Assembly (NCBI GenBank): GCA_024280135.1
Contig: JAJRQS010000068.1
Span: 1 to 13,370, forward strand
Direction of reading: 5' to 3'
Length of the DNA stretch: 13,370 nucleotides
Origin: Bacteroidota bacterium
Lineage (GTDB): Bacteria > Bacteroidota > Bacteroidia > Chitinophagales > Saprospiraceae
The position numbers and the translations under genes are program-made. How positions within the stretch are numbered: the stretch's first letter is position 1; each line of letters starts with the position of its first letter. Under the pieces are notes generated by a model. It made no database searches. It was given only the letters and a program-made list of their open reading frames with translations, and had not been told where the DNA came from. Below are positions 12,815 through 13,370 of this stretch, one piece after another.

Positions 12815-13370
12815 ATGGGCATTACAAAAAAGAATTTAGACTTAACTTACCATGATGATAGCTGGATTAAAAACGGCTACACGCTCCGAAGAATTATTGG
12901 CGTATTGGGTATGTCTTTGCCAGTGCTGCTATATCTATTTCTCTGGTTATTTTCAGGTCATACAAAGGTTTTACCCTCCATTAGCCATTATTACTTTACT
13001 CGAGTAGATGGTATTGTCATAATCGGGGTGGGTGTCATGGCAATGTTTTTAATCATTTATAAAGGTAAAGCTCCGATTGATTTTTGGATTTCTCTGGTCG
13101 CCGGTGTTTCTGCTATTCTGCTTTTAATATTTCCTACTAGTTCTCTGATTTCTTCCTATCCAGATGCAAACATCCCTTTCTCTAATACTGTATTAGCAGC
13201 CAATTCCTTACGGGAAAAATTTCATTTTATATGTGCAGGGATTTTCTTAGTAAGTTTGGCTTACATGTCCTTATTCATTTTTACCAAAACAAACAAACCC
13301 AAAGGACAACTTGGAAGGATGAAAAATCTTCGGAACAAAATTTATACGACTTGCGGTCTTTTGATGATCC
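12815..13370 (+). CDS. Multi-pass membrane protein of unknown function, partial (C-terminus beyond window)
   Basis: 185 codons with no stop, running off the right edge. The start MGITKKNLDLTYHDDSWIKN is polar and is followed by LRRIIGVLGMSLPVLLYLFL, the first of four visible membrane segments (about 27-47, 66-84, 90-108 and 133-155). Between the first two lies SISHYYFTRVDGIVIIGVGV, and after the fourth comes FTKTN...LRNKIYTTCGLL. This layout recalls a family of hypothetical bacterial membrane proteins with a conserved SIS.YY.T motif, perhaps related to DUF998 or Frag1-like proteins; I cannot confirm that. ATG at 12815 is the first in-frame start after the symporter stop. No catalytic motif is evident. 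Confidence 0.75.
   Translation, partial: MGITKKNLDLTYHDDSWIKNGYTLRRIIGVLGMSLPVLLYLFLWLFSGHTKVLPSISHYYFTRVDGIVIIGVGVMAMFLIIYKGKAPIDFWISLVAGVSAILLLIFPTSSLISSYPDANIPFSNTVLAANSLREKFHFICAGIFLVSLAYMSLFIFTKTNKPKGQLGRMKNLRNKIYTTCGLLMI

Overview
The window looks like chromosomal DNA of a member of the Bacteroidota, possibly from the Saprospiria side of the phylum. It is AT-rich, genes lack clear Shine-Dalgarno sequences, and two promoters match the Bacteroidota pattern TTG-N21-TAnnTTTG exactly. Several proteins (long-form GAPDH, the cupin, the 176-residue conserved protein) resemble families I associate with this phylum. No taxonomic marker gene is present, so this placement is inference. I see no integrase, transposase, CRISPR array, phage gene or recognisable defence cassette.

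Layout. On the left edge is the 5' part of a leftward LysE/RhtB-type exporter (1-267). A rightward glycosyltransferase (398-1321) converges, with only 6 bases between the stops, on a very large leftward DUF4132/MolR-type protein (1328-4345). Upstream of the latter, a GC-rich, repeat-like island lies in the gap before a leftward block: long-form glyceraldehyde-3-phosphate dehydrogenase (4545-6020), a DAACS-family symporter (6088-7257) and a secreted zinc-dependent phospholipase C-like enzyme (7297-8490). These three are closely spaced and could share a transcript, although no common pathway is apparent.

The centre (8491-9673) is an RNA-rich stretch, all leftward: tRNA-Leu(UAA), an intrinsic terminator, tRNA-Gly(GCC) with a consensus promoter, a small cupin gene, and an unannotated roughly 154-nt RNA transcription unit with its own consensus promoter and strong terminator. 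That unit is the most interesting element here. Its long-range closing stem, open middle and apical stem-loop suggest a 6S-like regulatory RNA.

The right part holds a leftward stand-alone asparaginase N-terminal domain (9674-10171) divergent from a rightward conserved protein with an SH3/Tudor-like N-terminus (10279-10809) that ends in a good terminator. A rightward sodium:solute symporter (10933-12759) follows, then a multi-pass membrane protein cut by the window edge (12815-13370).

Most of the window is housekeeping and transport functions. The points most worth following up are the candidate ncRNA, residue changes at functional sites in the GAPDH (cofactor pocket) and the DAACS symporter (substrate arginine), the DUF4132 protein without its usual partners, and the repeat-like GC island.
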